A stretch of 64,000 nucleotides of DNA from an uncultured Flavobacteriaceae bacterium (GTDB lineage Bacteria > Bacteroidota > Bacteroidia > Flavobacteriales > Flavobacteriaceae), in NCBI GenBank assembly GCA_947502635.1, contig CANNAN010000009.1, positions 159,064 through 223,063 of the forward strand, in the 5' to 3' direction. This document shows, piece after piece, positions 34,657 through 43,604 of the stretch. A program made the translations under genes and the position numbers. Under the pieces are notes generated by a model that searched no databases, had not been told where the DNA came from, and worked only from the letters and a program-made list of their open reading frames with translations. Numbering within the stretch: position 1 is the first letter of the stretch; each line of letters begins with the position of its first letter.

Positions 34657-35790
34657 TTACCCCATTACACTACTTAGTTTAAACATTGGCAAATACATAG
34701 CTATTAAAATGACACCAACCAAGACCCCTACAATTAAAATAATAAAAGGCTCCATAATGGTTGACAACATTTTTGATTGTTGTTCTACTTGTGTATTATA
34801 TTGCTTGTTTAATCGATCAAAAATATACTCCGTTTGATTCGTTTCTTCTGCCACTTTTACCAGTGCTATCATTTTATCATCAAATAATGTATGGTTACTT
34901 AAACTTTTACTCAAGGATTCTCCTTTTAAAATGTGCTGTTCTACAGTTTCTAAAGCATATTGTAACGGATAAAAATTTATCATTTGTTTTACAAGTTGTA
35001 TACTATTAACTACAGGCACCTTAGAGGCTGTAAGTAATGAAACTGCCTGAGTAAATTGAGACAAATAGACCGTTTTAACAAAATTGCCAATAAAGGGCAT
35101 TTTTAAAATCGCCTTATCTTTTATCTGTTTTATCCGTTTCTTTTTGTTTAAATAAGGTTGTGAAAATATAATACCTAAAAGCACTATAAGAATTATCCAA
35201 CCATAGCTACTTAAAAACTCAGAAACTTTAATAATAAATTTCGTTATTCCTGGCAGATCTACACCTTGTTGTTTAAAAATATCCTGAAACATAGGCACTA
35301 CGTATTGCAGCATAAATACCACAACCAGCACAGCTGTACTTAAAATAATAATGGGGTAGGTTAAAGCACTAATAAGATTTCTACGTTGCTCATTTTTTCT
35401 AGCAAAAAAGCTTCCCAATTGCTCACTTACTTGAGCTAAAGTCCCTGTTTCTTCTCCTATTTTTATGGAGTAATATTCATAGCTGGAAAACTGTTTATCT
35501 ACCCTTAAAGCATCAGAAAGGGTTTCGCCAGAAACAATACTTTGTAATATTTTATTTATAATGTCTTTATTTTGACTTTTCTTTTGTGAGTTTTGAATTA
35601 GTTCTAGCCCATCTTTTAATGAGACCCCAGCTTTTAACAAAACACCCATCTCGGTATAAAAGTCTTCCTTTATTTTGTTTGAAAAAGAACTTTTAAAAAG
35701 CGTTATTTCCTTTTTTAGAAAAGAAAGATTATCTGTTGATTCTTTTTTTCCTGAAACGTGTTTCGATTTGTCTTCTAACTGAAATGCCAT
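34657..35790 (-). CDS. gspF: Type II secretion system inner-membrane platform protein GspF
   Basis: A 377-residue PilC/GspF protein. It contains two T2SF domains (about 45-165 and 250-370), with DFYTEMGVLLKAGVSLKDGL opening the first and FTQAVSLLTASKVPVVNSIQ opening the second. There are three membrane helices (about 145, 200 and 350). It organises pseudopilus assembly with the GspE ATPase, which is encoded 23 kb away on the other strand (57509-58915). It is the last gene of the minus-strand secretion operon and overlaps the pseudopilin stop/start by 1 base. Confidence 0.95.
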   Translation of the reverse strand: MAFQLEDKSKHVSGKKESTDNLSFLKKEITLFKSSFSNKIKEDFYTEMGVLLKAGVSLKDGLELIQNSQKKSQNKDIINKILQSIVSGETLSDALRVDKQFSSYEYYSIKIGEETGTLAQVSEQLGSFFARKNEQRRNLISALTYPIIILSTAVLVVVFMLQYVVPMFQDIFKQQGVDLPGITKFIIKVSEFLSSYGWIILIVLLGIIFSQPYLNKKKRIKQIKDKAILKMPFIGNFVKTVYLSQFTQAVSLLTASKVPVVNSIQLVKQMINFYPLQYALETVEQHILKGESLSKSLSNHTLFDDKMIALVKVAEETNQTEYIFDRLNKQYNTQVEQQSKMLSTIMEPFIILIVGVLVGVILIAMYLPMFKLSSVMG

Positions 35791-36254
35791 TAATTCATGT
35801 ATTGAGCTGCATCATTTTTTTTGAATATAAAAAGTTGCTGGTTTTGAAGCGCTTTAGAAGCCTCTAATTTTATGGCATCTATACGCCCATTCTGCTTTTT
35901 ATCTCCGTTAAAAAAGACTGATTTATTTTGAAATAAGAGGTTGAAAGTATCGACATCTTTAATGATATATTCCTTAGTAAACTTATAGGTAACTGAATCT
36001 ATTTCTGAAGCACAAACCAATTCATCATTCATACTATTATAACTTATTTTAGAGTACCTGTTAAAATCAATCCACAATGACTGCTCAAATCTATTCAGCG
36101 TGCTATTTTGGTTAAAATTATTCTGAATACTGCTCATATGTTTTTGCACTAAAGATAACACCGAAAACGCCATACCAACCACAATACTTGTAATAATAAT
36201 AACGATAATCATTTCACTTAAAGTAAAGGCTTGTATTTTATGCTTAGTGTTCAA
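35790..36254 (-). CDS. Prepilin-type pseudopilin, GspJ-like
   Basis: A 154-residue protein with a prepilin leader. Residues 1-9 are the short basic leader ending in A; cleavage precedes FTLSEMIIVIIITSIVVGMAFSVL, with the conserved Glu at position +5 of the mature protein. The following coiled part (VQKHMSSIQNNFNQNSTL) and a C-terminal globular domain fit a minor pseudopilin. It overlaps the upstream pseudopilin gene by 11 bases. Confidence 0.82.
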   Translation of the reverse strand: MNTKHKIQAFTLSEMIIVIIITSIVVGMAFSVLSLVQKHMSSIQNNFNQNSTLNRFEQSLWIDFNRYSKISYNSMNDELVCASEIDSVTYKFTKEYIIKDVDTFNLLFQNKSVFFNGDKKQNGRIDAIKLEASKALQNQQLFIFKKNDAAQYMN

Positions 36255-36576
36255 TAATGCTTTTGTTAATGGTTTTATCCGTTTTAGTATTTACGGCTTC
36301 AAATAGAATAATGTCTTGCCCTCTATTCTTTTGTAATTCTATAGTCACTTCCCAAGCCTTAAAATCATCATTATAAGGCAAAGTTAATTTATCATTTTCA
36401 TACAAATACTGCAACTCATTTAAATGGGCATCTAGGTCTCTGGTGTTATTCTTAATACTATTTGAAAATAAATTATTTAAAATCATACTGGCTATCATAA
36501 ATACCACTATGATAAGTACTGTGGCTACCAAAGTTTCCATTAAAGTGGATGCTTTTATTTTTTTTAATACAACCAT
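36244..36576 (-). CDS. Prepilin-type pseudopilin, GspI-like
   Basis: A 110-residue minor pseudopilin. The leader MVVLKKIKAS precedes TLMETLVATVLIIVVFMIASMIL, with Glu at mature position 5. The short length fits GspI. It overlaps both neighbours (11 and 13 bases), indicating translational coupling. Confidence 0.8.
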   Translation of the reverse strand: MVVLKKIKASTLMETLVATVLIIVVFMIASMILNNLFSNSIKNNTRDLDAHLNELQYLYENDKLTLPYNDDFKAWEVTIELQKNRGQDIILFEAVNTKTDKTINKSIIEH

Positions 36577-37832
36577 TTGGCAATCCCCTTTTTAGCATTT
36601 GTAAATGTGAGACCTACATACTCCTCAGGCAACTCATCAACGATTATAGCGCCATTATATATATGATTTTGATATACCGACCCTGATTGATTGGCAACAA
36701 AACCAGACGTATAGACACTTCCATGTACAGCTCCTAAAAGCTCTAAATTTCGATTGCAATACACTTCTCCTGTAATGATTGTGTTATCATCAATAAAAAC
36801 TTGCGATTTATAATTTTTAGTATTTCCAAAATAGGCAATGATTCCTTTTATTTTTGACCCCTTATTCACTTTGATAAAAGGCGTTTCTTTTGCATTGGCC
36901 GTCGCTTCTATAGTTCCTTTTTTTTCTTTTAAAATTAACGCACTGGGGTAATTTAATTTACAATGGTTCCCTACAGTGATTTCTTTAGTAGCAAAAGCCT
37001 GAAATGCACCTTCTACATTGTTTCTCAATTCTATTTTTGGAGCAATTAATACGACATCTTTTAATTTTGAAGAAGCATCTACAATAATTTTAGTTTCAGA
37101 TTGCACAAGGATATGTCCCGTTAGCGTTACTTCTGAAAGGTTAATACTATAAGGATCGTAGATGACTTGTAATGGTTTGTAAAATGAATTTTTATGTATT
37201 CTACTTTTGCTTAGGTCTAAAAAATATTCTGAACTTAGATTTTTATATGTAGCTGTTATACTCTCTATATGTTTATGGGTTTCCGATTGAAGTTTTGGTA
37301 ATTTAGTGCTTGTTTTTTCTTTACCGTAAATAAGGCGTTCTCCATAATAGGAATGTCCAGATATATTACCTGTACGTATCCCTTGTTTTGGTAAATAAGC
37401 AACCCCTTTTATTTTGGTATCTCCAACAACGACTAATGGCCTGTTATTATCTTCTACATACAAGGCAGTTCTATTAATTTCAGGTTGAGAGGCACCTGCT
37501 AAAGCTATTTTTTTAAAGGTTTTGGTTTTTATTTTTGAAATAGCTGTTACTTTTTCAAAAAGCCCCCAATAATCATAATGTAATTGTAATGTTTTATACT
37601 CTTCATCTTTTAAATTAACCACAATGGTATCATTCAATTGAAAATTATTATGCAAAGCGTGATGTATGCCTTTATTGGAATTATTAACGGTTTCTATAAC
37701 AAAAGCGGTTTGAACTTTAAAGGTTTTATGGGTGTGTATTAAAATAATAAAAGCAGCCAGTAACAAAGCTATAACCACCACCACAAACATAGTAAACTGT
37801 AAAGCGCCTGCTTTTAATTTAAAAAACATCAT
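36564..37832 (-). CDS. Large pilin-like protein with beta-solenoid body (GspK position)
   Basis: A 422-residue protein. An N-terminal helix (about 9-32, GALQFTMFVVVVIALLLAAFIILI) without the usual Glu5 resembles the anchor of GspK/PilX proteins. From about residue 150 to 400 the sequence is a run of short beta strands (KLKDVVLIAPKIELRNNVEG, SKIKGIIAYFGNT, GEVYCNRNLELLGAVHGSVY), typical of bactofilin or beta-helix proteins instead of GspK's SAM-like domain. It is probably the pseudopilus tip, adapted to a Bacteroidota system. It overlaps both adjacent genes. Confidence 0.65.
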   Translation of the reverse strand: MMFFKLKAGALQFTMFVVVVIALLLAAFIILIHTHKTFKVQTAFVIETVNNSNKGIHHALHNNFQLNDTIVVNLKDEEYKTLQLHYDYWGLFEKVTAISKIKTKTFKKIALAGASQPEINRTALYVEDNNRPLVVVGDTKIKGVAYLPKQGIRTGNISGHSYYGERLIYGKEKTSTKLPKLQSETHKHIESITATYKNLSSEYFLDLSKSRIHKNSFYKPLQVIYDPYSINLSEVTLTGHILVQSETKIIVDASSKLKDVVLIAPKIELRNNVEGAFQAFATKEITVGNHCKLNYPSALILKEKKGTIEATANAKETPFIKVNKGSKIKGIIAYFGNTKNYKSQVFIDDNTIITGEVYCNRNLELLGAVHGSVYTSGFVANQSGSVYQNHIYNGAIIVDELPEEYVGLTFTNAKKGIAKWLY

Positions 37833-38290
37833 GTTTTTTGAATCGTTTTTCTTGCGCCTTTGTAGGTTACGGTAATGTTATTATTGTTTGCTTTAATCAA
37901 CTTAACATCATTAATAATTTGTCCGATTCTCATAAGGTTTTGTTGACCGCTAATAGAAACAATAAACACTTTTGTTTTTGTATTTTGTTTAGAAATAGTA
38001 CCATGATATAAAACAGGCAGCCAAACTACTTTTGGTTGTGCCTGTTTTTTAACGGATTTAACAGGTTTCTTTTTCACTAATAAGGTTCCTAAAAAAGGAT
38101 CTCTATTTGCAACTTGTATTGAAAATGTATCTACTTCCGTATTTGTTTTAGGATTAAATGATACTTCAAAATTTTGCTGAACCATGTCTGGACCAGAAGG
38201 GTTTATAGTTGAAACTATTCTGTAGCCTATTGCTCCCCAAACACCTAAAACCAGCGTTAATAGTATATATGTCTTTGTTTTATTCTTCAC
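37829..38290 (-). CDS. GspC/PilP-like inner-membrane protein
   Basis: A 153-residue protein with one N-terminal membrane helix (about 7-24), a linker (VANRDPFLG) and a small beta domain (about 85-150, VVWLPVLYHGTISKQNTKTKVF then VSISGQQNLMRIGQIINDVKLI). DPF followed by an HR-like domain is the pattern of GspC and PilP, which link the inner platform to the secretin. It overlaps the next gene by 4 bases and the fibre gene upstream by 11. Confidence 0.7.
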   Translation of the reverse strand: MKNKTKTYILLTLVLGVWGAIGYRIVSTINPSGPDMVQQNFEVSFNPKTNTEVDTFSIQVANRDPFLGTLLVKKKPVKSVKKQAQPKVVWLPVLYHGTISKQNTKTKVFIVSISGQQNLMRIGQIINDVKLIKANNNNITVTYKGARKTIQKT

Positions 38291-39458
38291 TTGTTTTTCC
38301 TAACAGTTTTTCAACTAGCAAAATAAGTTTTTCATTTTTAGATTCTAAACTTTTAATACGTTTTTCTTGATTGATAGTGTACAAAGTTAACTCTTCAATT
38401 TTTTGTAACAATTTAGCATCCATTTCTCCTAAAAAAACACCGTTTTTAGCCACTTCTTTTGCAGAGGGGATGTCTTTAAGATGTCCTTTTTCTTTTATGT
38501 GCTGTTCTACTTCTTTGAGTGTTGGTAGGTTGTAGTTATTTTCAAAAACGAAATCACTCCAGCCTATTAAATCTACTTTTACCTCTTTTGTATGGATGTT
38601 ACCATTAACGGATAATTTAGAATCTGGGTCAACTTCGCCAATGCCAACTAAACCATTATTACTTATAGTTATTCCATTTATAGGGTTATCTCCTTTACTC
38701 AAATGAAAGGTTTTTTTCTGATTATCAATCCAAATCCTAGAAGTTGTCTCCCCAGAATGCGTCCATAAATTTATTCCTTGACCAGCTCCATTTCCGTTAA
38801 TATGTAGTTTACCATGTTCAGGATTTGATATCCCAATTCCAACGACTCCATTATTTTTTATATTAAAATGTTCCGTTCCAGAAGAAATACCTGCTTGCGA
38901 ATTAGATCGAAAAGATAGCCTATCATCTATTTTCACTATAGCAAAGCTATTATTAAGTTCTCCTAAATTTTCAAAAAACAACCGCCCACTATTTCTATTA
39001 TTAGATGAGGTCCCTTGAGAAATCACGATTCCTGTCGGAGTATTATCATCAGTAGTATGAACATCTAAAACACTTGTAGGTTTTGCTGTCCCTACACCTA
39101 CATTCCCATTCGCCCTTACAGTAAATAAATCTGTTCCACTAGTTATATTAGTATTAAAATTAATAGTCCTTACTCTAAAGGCATTTCGTTCGTTAGCATA
39201 CATCCAAATCATAGGAGAAACAATATTGTTCCCATCTGCAATACCGAATCCTGCATGTTGATTTGTAAACCCTAATAAATTATATGCTGTTGCACTATAA
39301 CCTGTGTCCAACCAATTTGAAAATACGCCATCAGATTTAGTTCCTACAAAAGCATGATCTCCAGCGGCACTAGCTGTAGATGTTACTCCTGGGTGCGAAA
39401 TTTGCGAAAACCCTAAATGACTTATAATTAAACTTAAAATGATTGTTACTTTTCTCAT
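38280..39458 (-). CDS. Tail-fibre-like secreted protein with C-terminal coiled coil
   Basis: A 392-residue protein: signal peptide (1-18), then repeated beta units built around GNVGVGTAKPTSVLDVHTT, VVGIGISNPEHGKLHINGNG and VGIGEVDPDSKLSVNGNIHT. A conserved C-terminal block (DFVFENNYNLPTLKEVEQHI, IPSAKEVAKNGVFLGEMDAK, LLQKIEELTLYTINQEKRI) ends in a coiled coil. This architecture resembles trimeric phage-tail-like fibres and is common in Bacteroidota. The C-terminal block is nearly identical to that of the next gene. It is co-transcribed with the secretion genes and may be their substrate. Confidence 0.75.
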   Translation of the reverse strand: MRKVTIILSLIISHLGFSQISHPGVTSTASAAGDHAFVGTKSDGVFSNWLDTGYSATAYNLLGFTNQHAGFGIADGNNIVSPMIWMYANERNAFRVRTINFNTNITSGTDLFTVRANGNVGVGTAKPTSVLDVHTTDDNTPTGIVISQGTSSNNRNSGRLFFENLGELNNSFAIVKIDDRLSFRSNSQAGISSGTEHFNIKNNGVVGIGISNPEHGKLHINGNGAGQGINLWTHSGETTSRIWIDNQKKTFHLSKGDNPINGITISNNGLVGIGEVDPDSKLSVNGNIHTKEVKVDLIGWSDFVFENNYNLPTLKEVEQHIKEKGHLKDIPSAKEVAKNGVFLGEMDAKLLQKIEELTLYTINQEKRIKSLESKNEKLILLVEKLLGKTSEE

Positions 39459-39463
39459 GGTTT

Positions 39464-40435
39464 TTATTTTTTAGATTCCAAATTTTCAAGTCTTTCTTGT
39501 AATTCCTGAAGCTTAGAGTTAATAGTTTTTAACGCTTCATTTTCCTTTTCTAATTTATTCATCCTTTTCTCTTGGGAGATGGTATAAAGTGTTAACTCTT
39601 CAATTTTTTGTAACAATTTAGCATCCATTTCTCCTAAAAAAACACCGTTTTTAGCCACTTCTTTTGCAGAGGGGATATCTTTAAGATGTCCTTTTTCTTT
39701 TATGTGCTGTTCTACTTCTTTGAGTGTTGGTAGGTTGTAGTTATTTTCAAAAACGAAATCGGCCCAGCTAGCATGGACAGCTACTTTTATTTCTTCGGCT
39801 GCTATTTTTCCTTGAACGCCTAATTTAAAACCTTTGGTGTCTGTAGTACCAATACCTACGTTGCCTGTTTCAACATAGACATCGTTTTCAAAACTTGTTT
39901 TAAGTTTGTTTATCAAGCCATAACCTAAACCTTTTTTGTAATTACCAAAACCCCCAATTACTATAGTTGAATTTTGATATGGCATGCTCATATAATTAGT
40001 AGGAGTAGTATCACCTGCGTATATTTGCGAACTAAGTCTTATGGCATCATTGACTCCTTCATCATTTCTCATCTCTCTAATTGCTAATGCATTATGATTG
40101 TTATCTGGTTGAGACTCCATAAAAACTCCTCGAAATTGATTATCAGCTCTATAAACACCAACAAAACCACCACCATGAAAATTACCATCCAAATCAATCG
40201 TCTTTTTATTAGTTGGTGCATATATTTTATGGTTCGTACTGGTATTAATTTCCGTCCTTGCTCCTAAAGGGTCTCCAATTAACAAATTACTTGAAAACCT
40301 TCCTGTACCGTTTACATCTAATTTGTAAGCTGGAGTGGCATTACTTATTCCAACGTTAGTTCCTGTATCTGTTATTATTTGTGAAAACCCTAAATGACTT
40401 AAAACTAAACTTAAAATGATTACTATTTTTTTCAT
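39464..40435 (-). CDS. Tail-fibre-like secreted protein, paralogue 2
   Basis: A 323-residue protein from ATG 40435, chosen because it directly begins a signal peptide (MKKIVIILSLVLSHLGFSQ); a longer frame from 40489 would hide it. The middle (TGTNVGISNATPAYKLDVNG, DPLGARTEINT, VGVYRADN) is almost the same as the protein at 54431-55384. The C-terminal block is almost the same as at 38280-39458. The gene therefore looks like a recombinant of two paralogues. It is 6 bases from its downstream neighbour. Confidence 0.75.
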   Translation of the reverse strand: MKKIVIILSLVLSHLGFSQIITDTGTNVGISNATPAYKLDVNGTGRFSSNLLIGDPLGARTEINTSTNHKIYAPTNKKTIDLDGNFHGGGFVGVYRADNQFRGVFMESQPDNNHNALAIREMRNDEGVNDAIRLSSQIYAGDTTPTNYMSMPYQNSTIVIGGFGNYKKGLGYGLINKLKTSFENDVYVETGNVGIGTTDTKGFKLGVQGKIAAEEIKVAVHASWADFVFENNYNLPTLKEVEQHIKEKGHLKDIPSAKEVAKNGVFLGEMDAKLLQKIEELTLYTISQEKRMNKLEKENEALKTINSKLQELQERLENLESKK

Positions 40436-40448
40436 GGTTTTATAAATA

Positions 40449-41117
40449 TTATTGAATTGTAAAATTTTGTACGGTATATCCTGTTTCATAGCCTGCGTTT
40501 TTGGCTTTTACGCGCCATTGGTAGTTCCCTACTGTCATATTACTTTTAGAAAAACTGGTTTCTGTTATAATTTCGTCTTCTATAACCTCTGTTGGGTTAT
40601 CAAAATCGGGAGTTGCTATTTGAAATACATAATTATCTGCATCCTCTAGAGTTTCCCATGAAAAATTTATGATATCTGTAGTCGAAAACGTGGCATTGTC
40701 TGCTGGTGCTGTTATTATAATAATTTCATTAGAAATATCTTTAGGCGGCGACTCCGAAAGTATAAACTCATAAGATGAATAGGCTGTTACATATCCTGAG
40801 TTTTCTGCACGTACACGCCATTCATAATTGCCAGAACTCAATGTTTTAGTAAACGAGGTCACTGCCATGGTAGAGTCGGTTACTATTTGTACCGCATTGG
40901 CAAAATTTGGCGTGGCTATTTGCAGTTTATAGTTTTCTGCATCTTCTACAGCATTCCATGTAAAAACAACGTCTTTGTCGGTAACAATGGTGTTACTTTT
41001 TGGGGCCAGTCCTGTTATTGTTTTATCTGAAATGTCTTCTACCTCGGTGATATGTTCGCATCCTGTAAAACACCAGGCAAAAGCCAGAATAGGCATTATG
41101 TTTTTTATCAACTTCAT
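40449..41117 (-). CDS. Lipoprotein with two fibronectin-III-like repeats
   Basis: A 222-residue lipoprotein (lipobox AWCFTGCEH). Two homologous domains follow: one with VFTWNAVEDAENYKLQIATPNF and YEWRVRAENSGY, the other with NFSWETLEDADNYVFQIATPDF and YQWRVKAKNAGY. This is the FN3-like fold used for surface binding. It starts 4 bases after the first gene of the operon. A role in anchoring the fibre proteins or the machine to the outer membrane is possible but not shown. Confidence 0.7.
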   Translation of the reverse strand: MKLIKNIMPILAFAWCFTGCEHITEVEDISDKTITGLAPKSNTIVTDKDVVFTWNAVEDAENYKLQIATPNFANAVQIVTDSTMAVTSFTKTLSSGNYEWRVRAENSGYVTAYSSYEFILSESPPKDISNEIIIITAPADNATFSTTDIINFSWETLEDADNYVFQIATPDFDNPTEVIEDEIITETSFSKSNMTVGNYQWRVKAKNAGYETGYTVQNFTIQ

Positions 41118-41121
41118 AATT

Positions 41122-41850
41122 TTAAAATAATTTTGTTTCTTTTTTAGCCCGTTCTGAGTTTCGATACGTTTTATTAGGGCAACTATTAAATTCGCTTACC
41201 AGGTCGACAATATCTATTTGGTGTCTATTATTTTCCTGCCAACAACAATTTGAGGCTTTATAGGCAAACACAATGCCTTTATTAAACTGAATCCGATCTG
41301 TTTTTTTTCCTTCTTTATATAGTTGCAAGGCATAGTTTTTAATCCCACTTTCAACTAGAAACACAGCATCGGCTTGTTGTATTAACTCCACATGTTGTTT
41401 ATTAAAAGCCATGGAGATACTAGACACTACATTCGCTGTTTTATTATGACTTAAATAATTTCTAACTCCTTTATTAGTTGCACTATTTAGCGCCTCAATT
41501 AATGCTACTTTGTCCGCTATTTTAAATTGAATAAACTTTGGCTTTACCTCCAATGAGTCTATATAATTAACACGAACGTTGGCCGATTGAGAGACTTTTG
41601 CCTTTAAAAAAGATTTATGAATTTGTTTTGTGAATGGTTTTATAAAAACCGACAGTTTAATAGGGGCTTCATACTTGGGTATCGCCGAATTATTAAAACC
41701 TCGTTGCAGAATAAAATCCTTTTCTAAACCAACACTCCCTAAAGGCACTTGCTGCACAGTATTGGTTTGAGATTCTTGAAATATTGACGACGTTTTGCAA
41801 CCTGTAATAGTTACTGTAAACAAGACTATTATTAAAAAATATCTGGACAT
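41122..41850 (-). CDS. Lipoprotein of unknown function, first gene of the secretion operon
   Basis: A 242-residue lipoprotein (signal to VTITGCKTS). I recognise no named domain. The segment IKPFTKQIHKSFLKAKVSQS and a long alpha/beta part with LIQQADAVFLVESGIKNYAL are the most ordered-looking. It heads the minus-strand operon (lipoprotein, FN3 lipoprotein, two fibres, GspC-like, GspK-like, GspI, GspJ, GspF), so it may be an outer-membrane accessory such as a pilotin. That assignment rests on location only. Confidence 0.6.
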   Translation of the reverse strand: MSRYFLIIVLFTVTITGCKTSSIFQESQTNTVQQVPLGSVGLEKDFILQRGFNNSAIPKYEAPIKLSVFIKPFTKQIHKSFLKAKVSQSANVRVNYIDSLEVKPKFIQFKIADKVALIEALNSATNKGVRNYLSHNKTANVVSSISMAFNKQHVELIQQADAVFLVESGIKNYALQLYKEGKKTDRIQFNKGIVFAYKASNCCWQENNRHQIDIVDLVSEFNSCPNKTYRNSERAKKETKLF

Positions 41851-41875
41851 TTTATTTATTAAAAAAATTAATTAA

Positions 41876-41934
41876 TAAAGATATTTCTATTTGTTGAATA
41901 AAAAGTAAGGTTTAACCTTACTTTTAGTAAGGTT
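41876..41934 (-). promoter_or_regulatory. Secretion/Rhs regulon promoter, copy 1
   Basis: Read on the minus strand: AACCTTACT (41934-41926), AGTAAGGTT (41920s-41914) and AACCTTACT (41912-41904), three half-sites of which two form a perfect 10-bp palindrome (41903-41923, one central base). Exactly 20 bases further lies TATCTTTA (41883-41876), a TAnnTTTR box. Start-to-start distance of the two same-orientation half-sites is 22 bp. The same arrangement stands at 55638-55696 and 55781-55839. The first ATG is 26 bases beyond the box. Confidence 0.85.
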
Positions 41935-42319
41935 TTTAAAAAAAATCTGTTTTTTTGGGTTTTTGGGCTTTTAAAATTCAGGATGAATGTAAAACATGTA
42001 ACTTTTAGAATGAGGTAACTTAGGTGGTATGGAAAATATTTAAGCGCTATCTGATGCTGTTGGATATCAAAAATTTACTTATTATTAAATAAAAATGTAA
42101 TTATAAGTAAACTCATGAGTGCTATAGTCAAAAGCATTGTTTTGCGAAGTTTAAAAATATGATCTTCAGGGTTTGAAACTATCTTGTCAAACTTTATAGT
42201 GTTGATTTCGTTTTATATGATGACATGCTTTTTTGAAATAATCAAGCATCCATTCTCCCTCCTGCTAAACTTCGTTTAGTGGCGAAAAACTAACTAAACT
42301 TAACCAATATCACTTATTC
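41935..42319. other. Intergenic region with a REP copy
   Basis: About 385 bases between the operator and the transposase gene hold no ORF that I can support. The only structured element is the REP-like palindrome at 42264-42284. The rest is plain AT-rich DNA. Confidence 0.45.
42264..42284. repeat. REP palindrome next to the RAYT gene, copy 1
   Basis: GCTAAAC-TTC-GTTTAGTGGCG contains a 6-bp stem and the GTGGCG end. In reverse orientation it matches CGCCACTAA...AGTTTAGC copies at 42962-42983 and 43132-43153. The copies flank the transposase on both sides. Confidence 0.75.
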
Positions 42320-42883
42320 TCAATTCAACCCTATAAAACCAACCGAATCTATCTCCAAAACCGCATTATCTTCTTGGAAATTTCTTACACTTGAATATTT
42401 CCAATCTATTGGGTTCGTTACGAACCCACTTTCTACTGGATTTTTATGTATGTAATCTATTTTTTGTTTTATAACTTTTTCACTCCATAATTCTATTGGT
42501 TTATTATGATGTTGCCAAAATTGATATTTACTACTTGTTGCATTCTTTTTCCCTGCTCGCTCAAACATCCATAGCAACCACTCTTTTCTACTCTCTTGAG
42601 AGTTATTTTCTATAGTTTCTATTAATTTCCTTGCTGTATGTTTTTTAAAATCTCGTATCAGTCCTGACGGATCTTCATGTGCCGACCTAAATATCAAATG
42701 TATATGACTCGACATAAAACAATAAGCATATAGTTCCATACCCTTCTCCTTTCTGCAATAATCTATACTTTTTGCTAATACATTAAAATAAGTTTCTCTG
42801 GTAAATACATCTATCCAATTTACTGTGGCAAAACTCACAAAGTACAAGCCCGATTTATTATGAAATTTATAATTTCTACTCAT
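42320..42883 (-). mobile_element. REP-associated tyrosine transposase (RAYT, IS200/Y1 family)
   Basis: A 187-residue Y1 HUH transposase from ATG 42883 (a TTG at 42898 gives five extra residues). The HUH motif is SSHIHLIF and the nucleophilic Tyr is in DYIHKNPVESG. Other family segments are YAYCFM and FWQHHNKPIEL. RAYTs are domesticated single-copy relatives of IS200 that act on REP palindromes, and three such palindromes with the same core surround this gene. It lies between the secretion and Rhs operons. Confidence 0.9.
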
Positions 42884-42920
42884 AATTCTAAAATACAAAA
42901 AGCGCTTATATTTCTTATTA

Positions 42921-42990
42921 AAGCTTTTGTAATATATTTATTGTTTCTTGCTTACTTATTACGCCACTAAAGGCAGTTTAGCGAAGTTTG
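42921..42990. repeat. REP-containing direct repeat unit A
   Basis: A unit of about 68 bases starting AAGCTTTTGTAATATATTTA and ending with the palindrome CGCCACTAAAGGCAGTTTAGCG. It is repeated with about 75% identity at 43089-43155. It lies immediately upstream of the RAYT gene. Confidence 0.75.
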
Positions 42991-43064
42991 CCGCTTAAAT
43001 TAATTTGTTTTTATCATAGAATACGGGGGTACTCAAGGCTGACCTTGCACAAAAACTGGCACAA

Positions 43065-43097
43065 TAAAAAAGCCTTTACATCTCTGTAAAAGCTTTT
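43065..43097 (-). terminator. Likely terminator of the Rhs operon
   Basis: AAAAAAGCCTTTACA / TGTAAAAGCTTTT with loop TCTC forms a stem with one mismatch and A/T-rich tails. It lies 90 bases past the stop of the last Rhs-operon gene on the minus strand. Confidence 0.7.
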
Positions 43098-43155
43098 GTA
43101 AAATATTTTATTGTTTTTCGCTCACTGCCAACGCCACTAAGCACAGTTTAGCGGG
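43089..43155. repeat. REP-containing direct repeat unit B
   Basis: A second unit starting AAAGCTTTTGTAAAATATTT and ending with CGCCACTAAGCACAGTTTAGCGGG. It is the partner of unit A. Together they look like a small BIME beside the RAYT gene. Confidence 0.75.
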
Positions 43156-43186
43156 ATTGGGGCGGTAATCCTCTTCTCTGTTAAAA

Positions 43187-43603
43187 TTAGTCATTGCAAT
43201 TTAATAGATAAGATTCTCTTACATAATCACCAGTAAACAACATTGCATAGCCACTTATAAAAAAGTAAAGTACAATTAAAAAATAAGTAAAATATTGGTT
43301 TTTAAAGAATAATGTACTTTCCATGTTTTCTAATTTATTATTGTGCACATATCTTATGTAGTTCAATACTAGTATTATAGAAATTCCAATTATCAAAATA
43401 ATTTTAGGCATTTGAAAACAGAAATATTTAACTAACAAAAAATCTATTATTATAAAAAATAAGTTAATACTCTGAACTGCAGTTATTAAGAAAATTGTTT
43501 GAATTTTTGCATCTTCTTTACTTTTAGAAAGATTAATACTATGAAAAAAAGTGGAAGACACTTTGTAACAATTAAAAGCTATTATATCAAAAAATCTAAT
43601 CAT
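43187..43603 (-). CDS. Small membrane protein, candidate immunity protein for the Rhs C-terminus
   Basis: A 138-residue protein with about four membrane helices (near residues 38-55, 62-78, 82-98 and 112-128). I chose ATG 43603, which follows the Rhs stop by one base; a longer start at 43633 overlaps it by 29 bases. No family is recognised. The position directly after a polymorphic Rhs protein is where immunity genes lie. The sequence itself has no immunity signature. The tail after the last helix is NCND. Confidence 0.55.
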   Translation of the reverse strand: MIRFFDIIAFNCYKVSSTFFHSINLSKSKEDAKIQTIFLITAVQSINLFFIIIDFLLVKYFCFQMPKIILIIGISIILVLNYIRYVHNNKLENMESTLFFKNQYFTYFLIVLYFFISGYAMLFTGDYVRESYLLNCND

Positions 43604-43604
43604 T

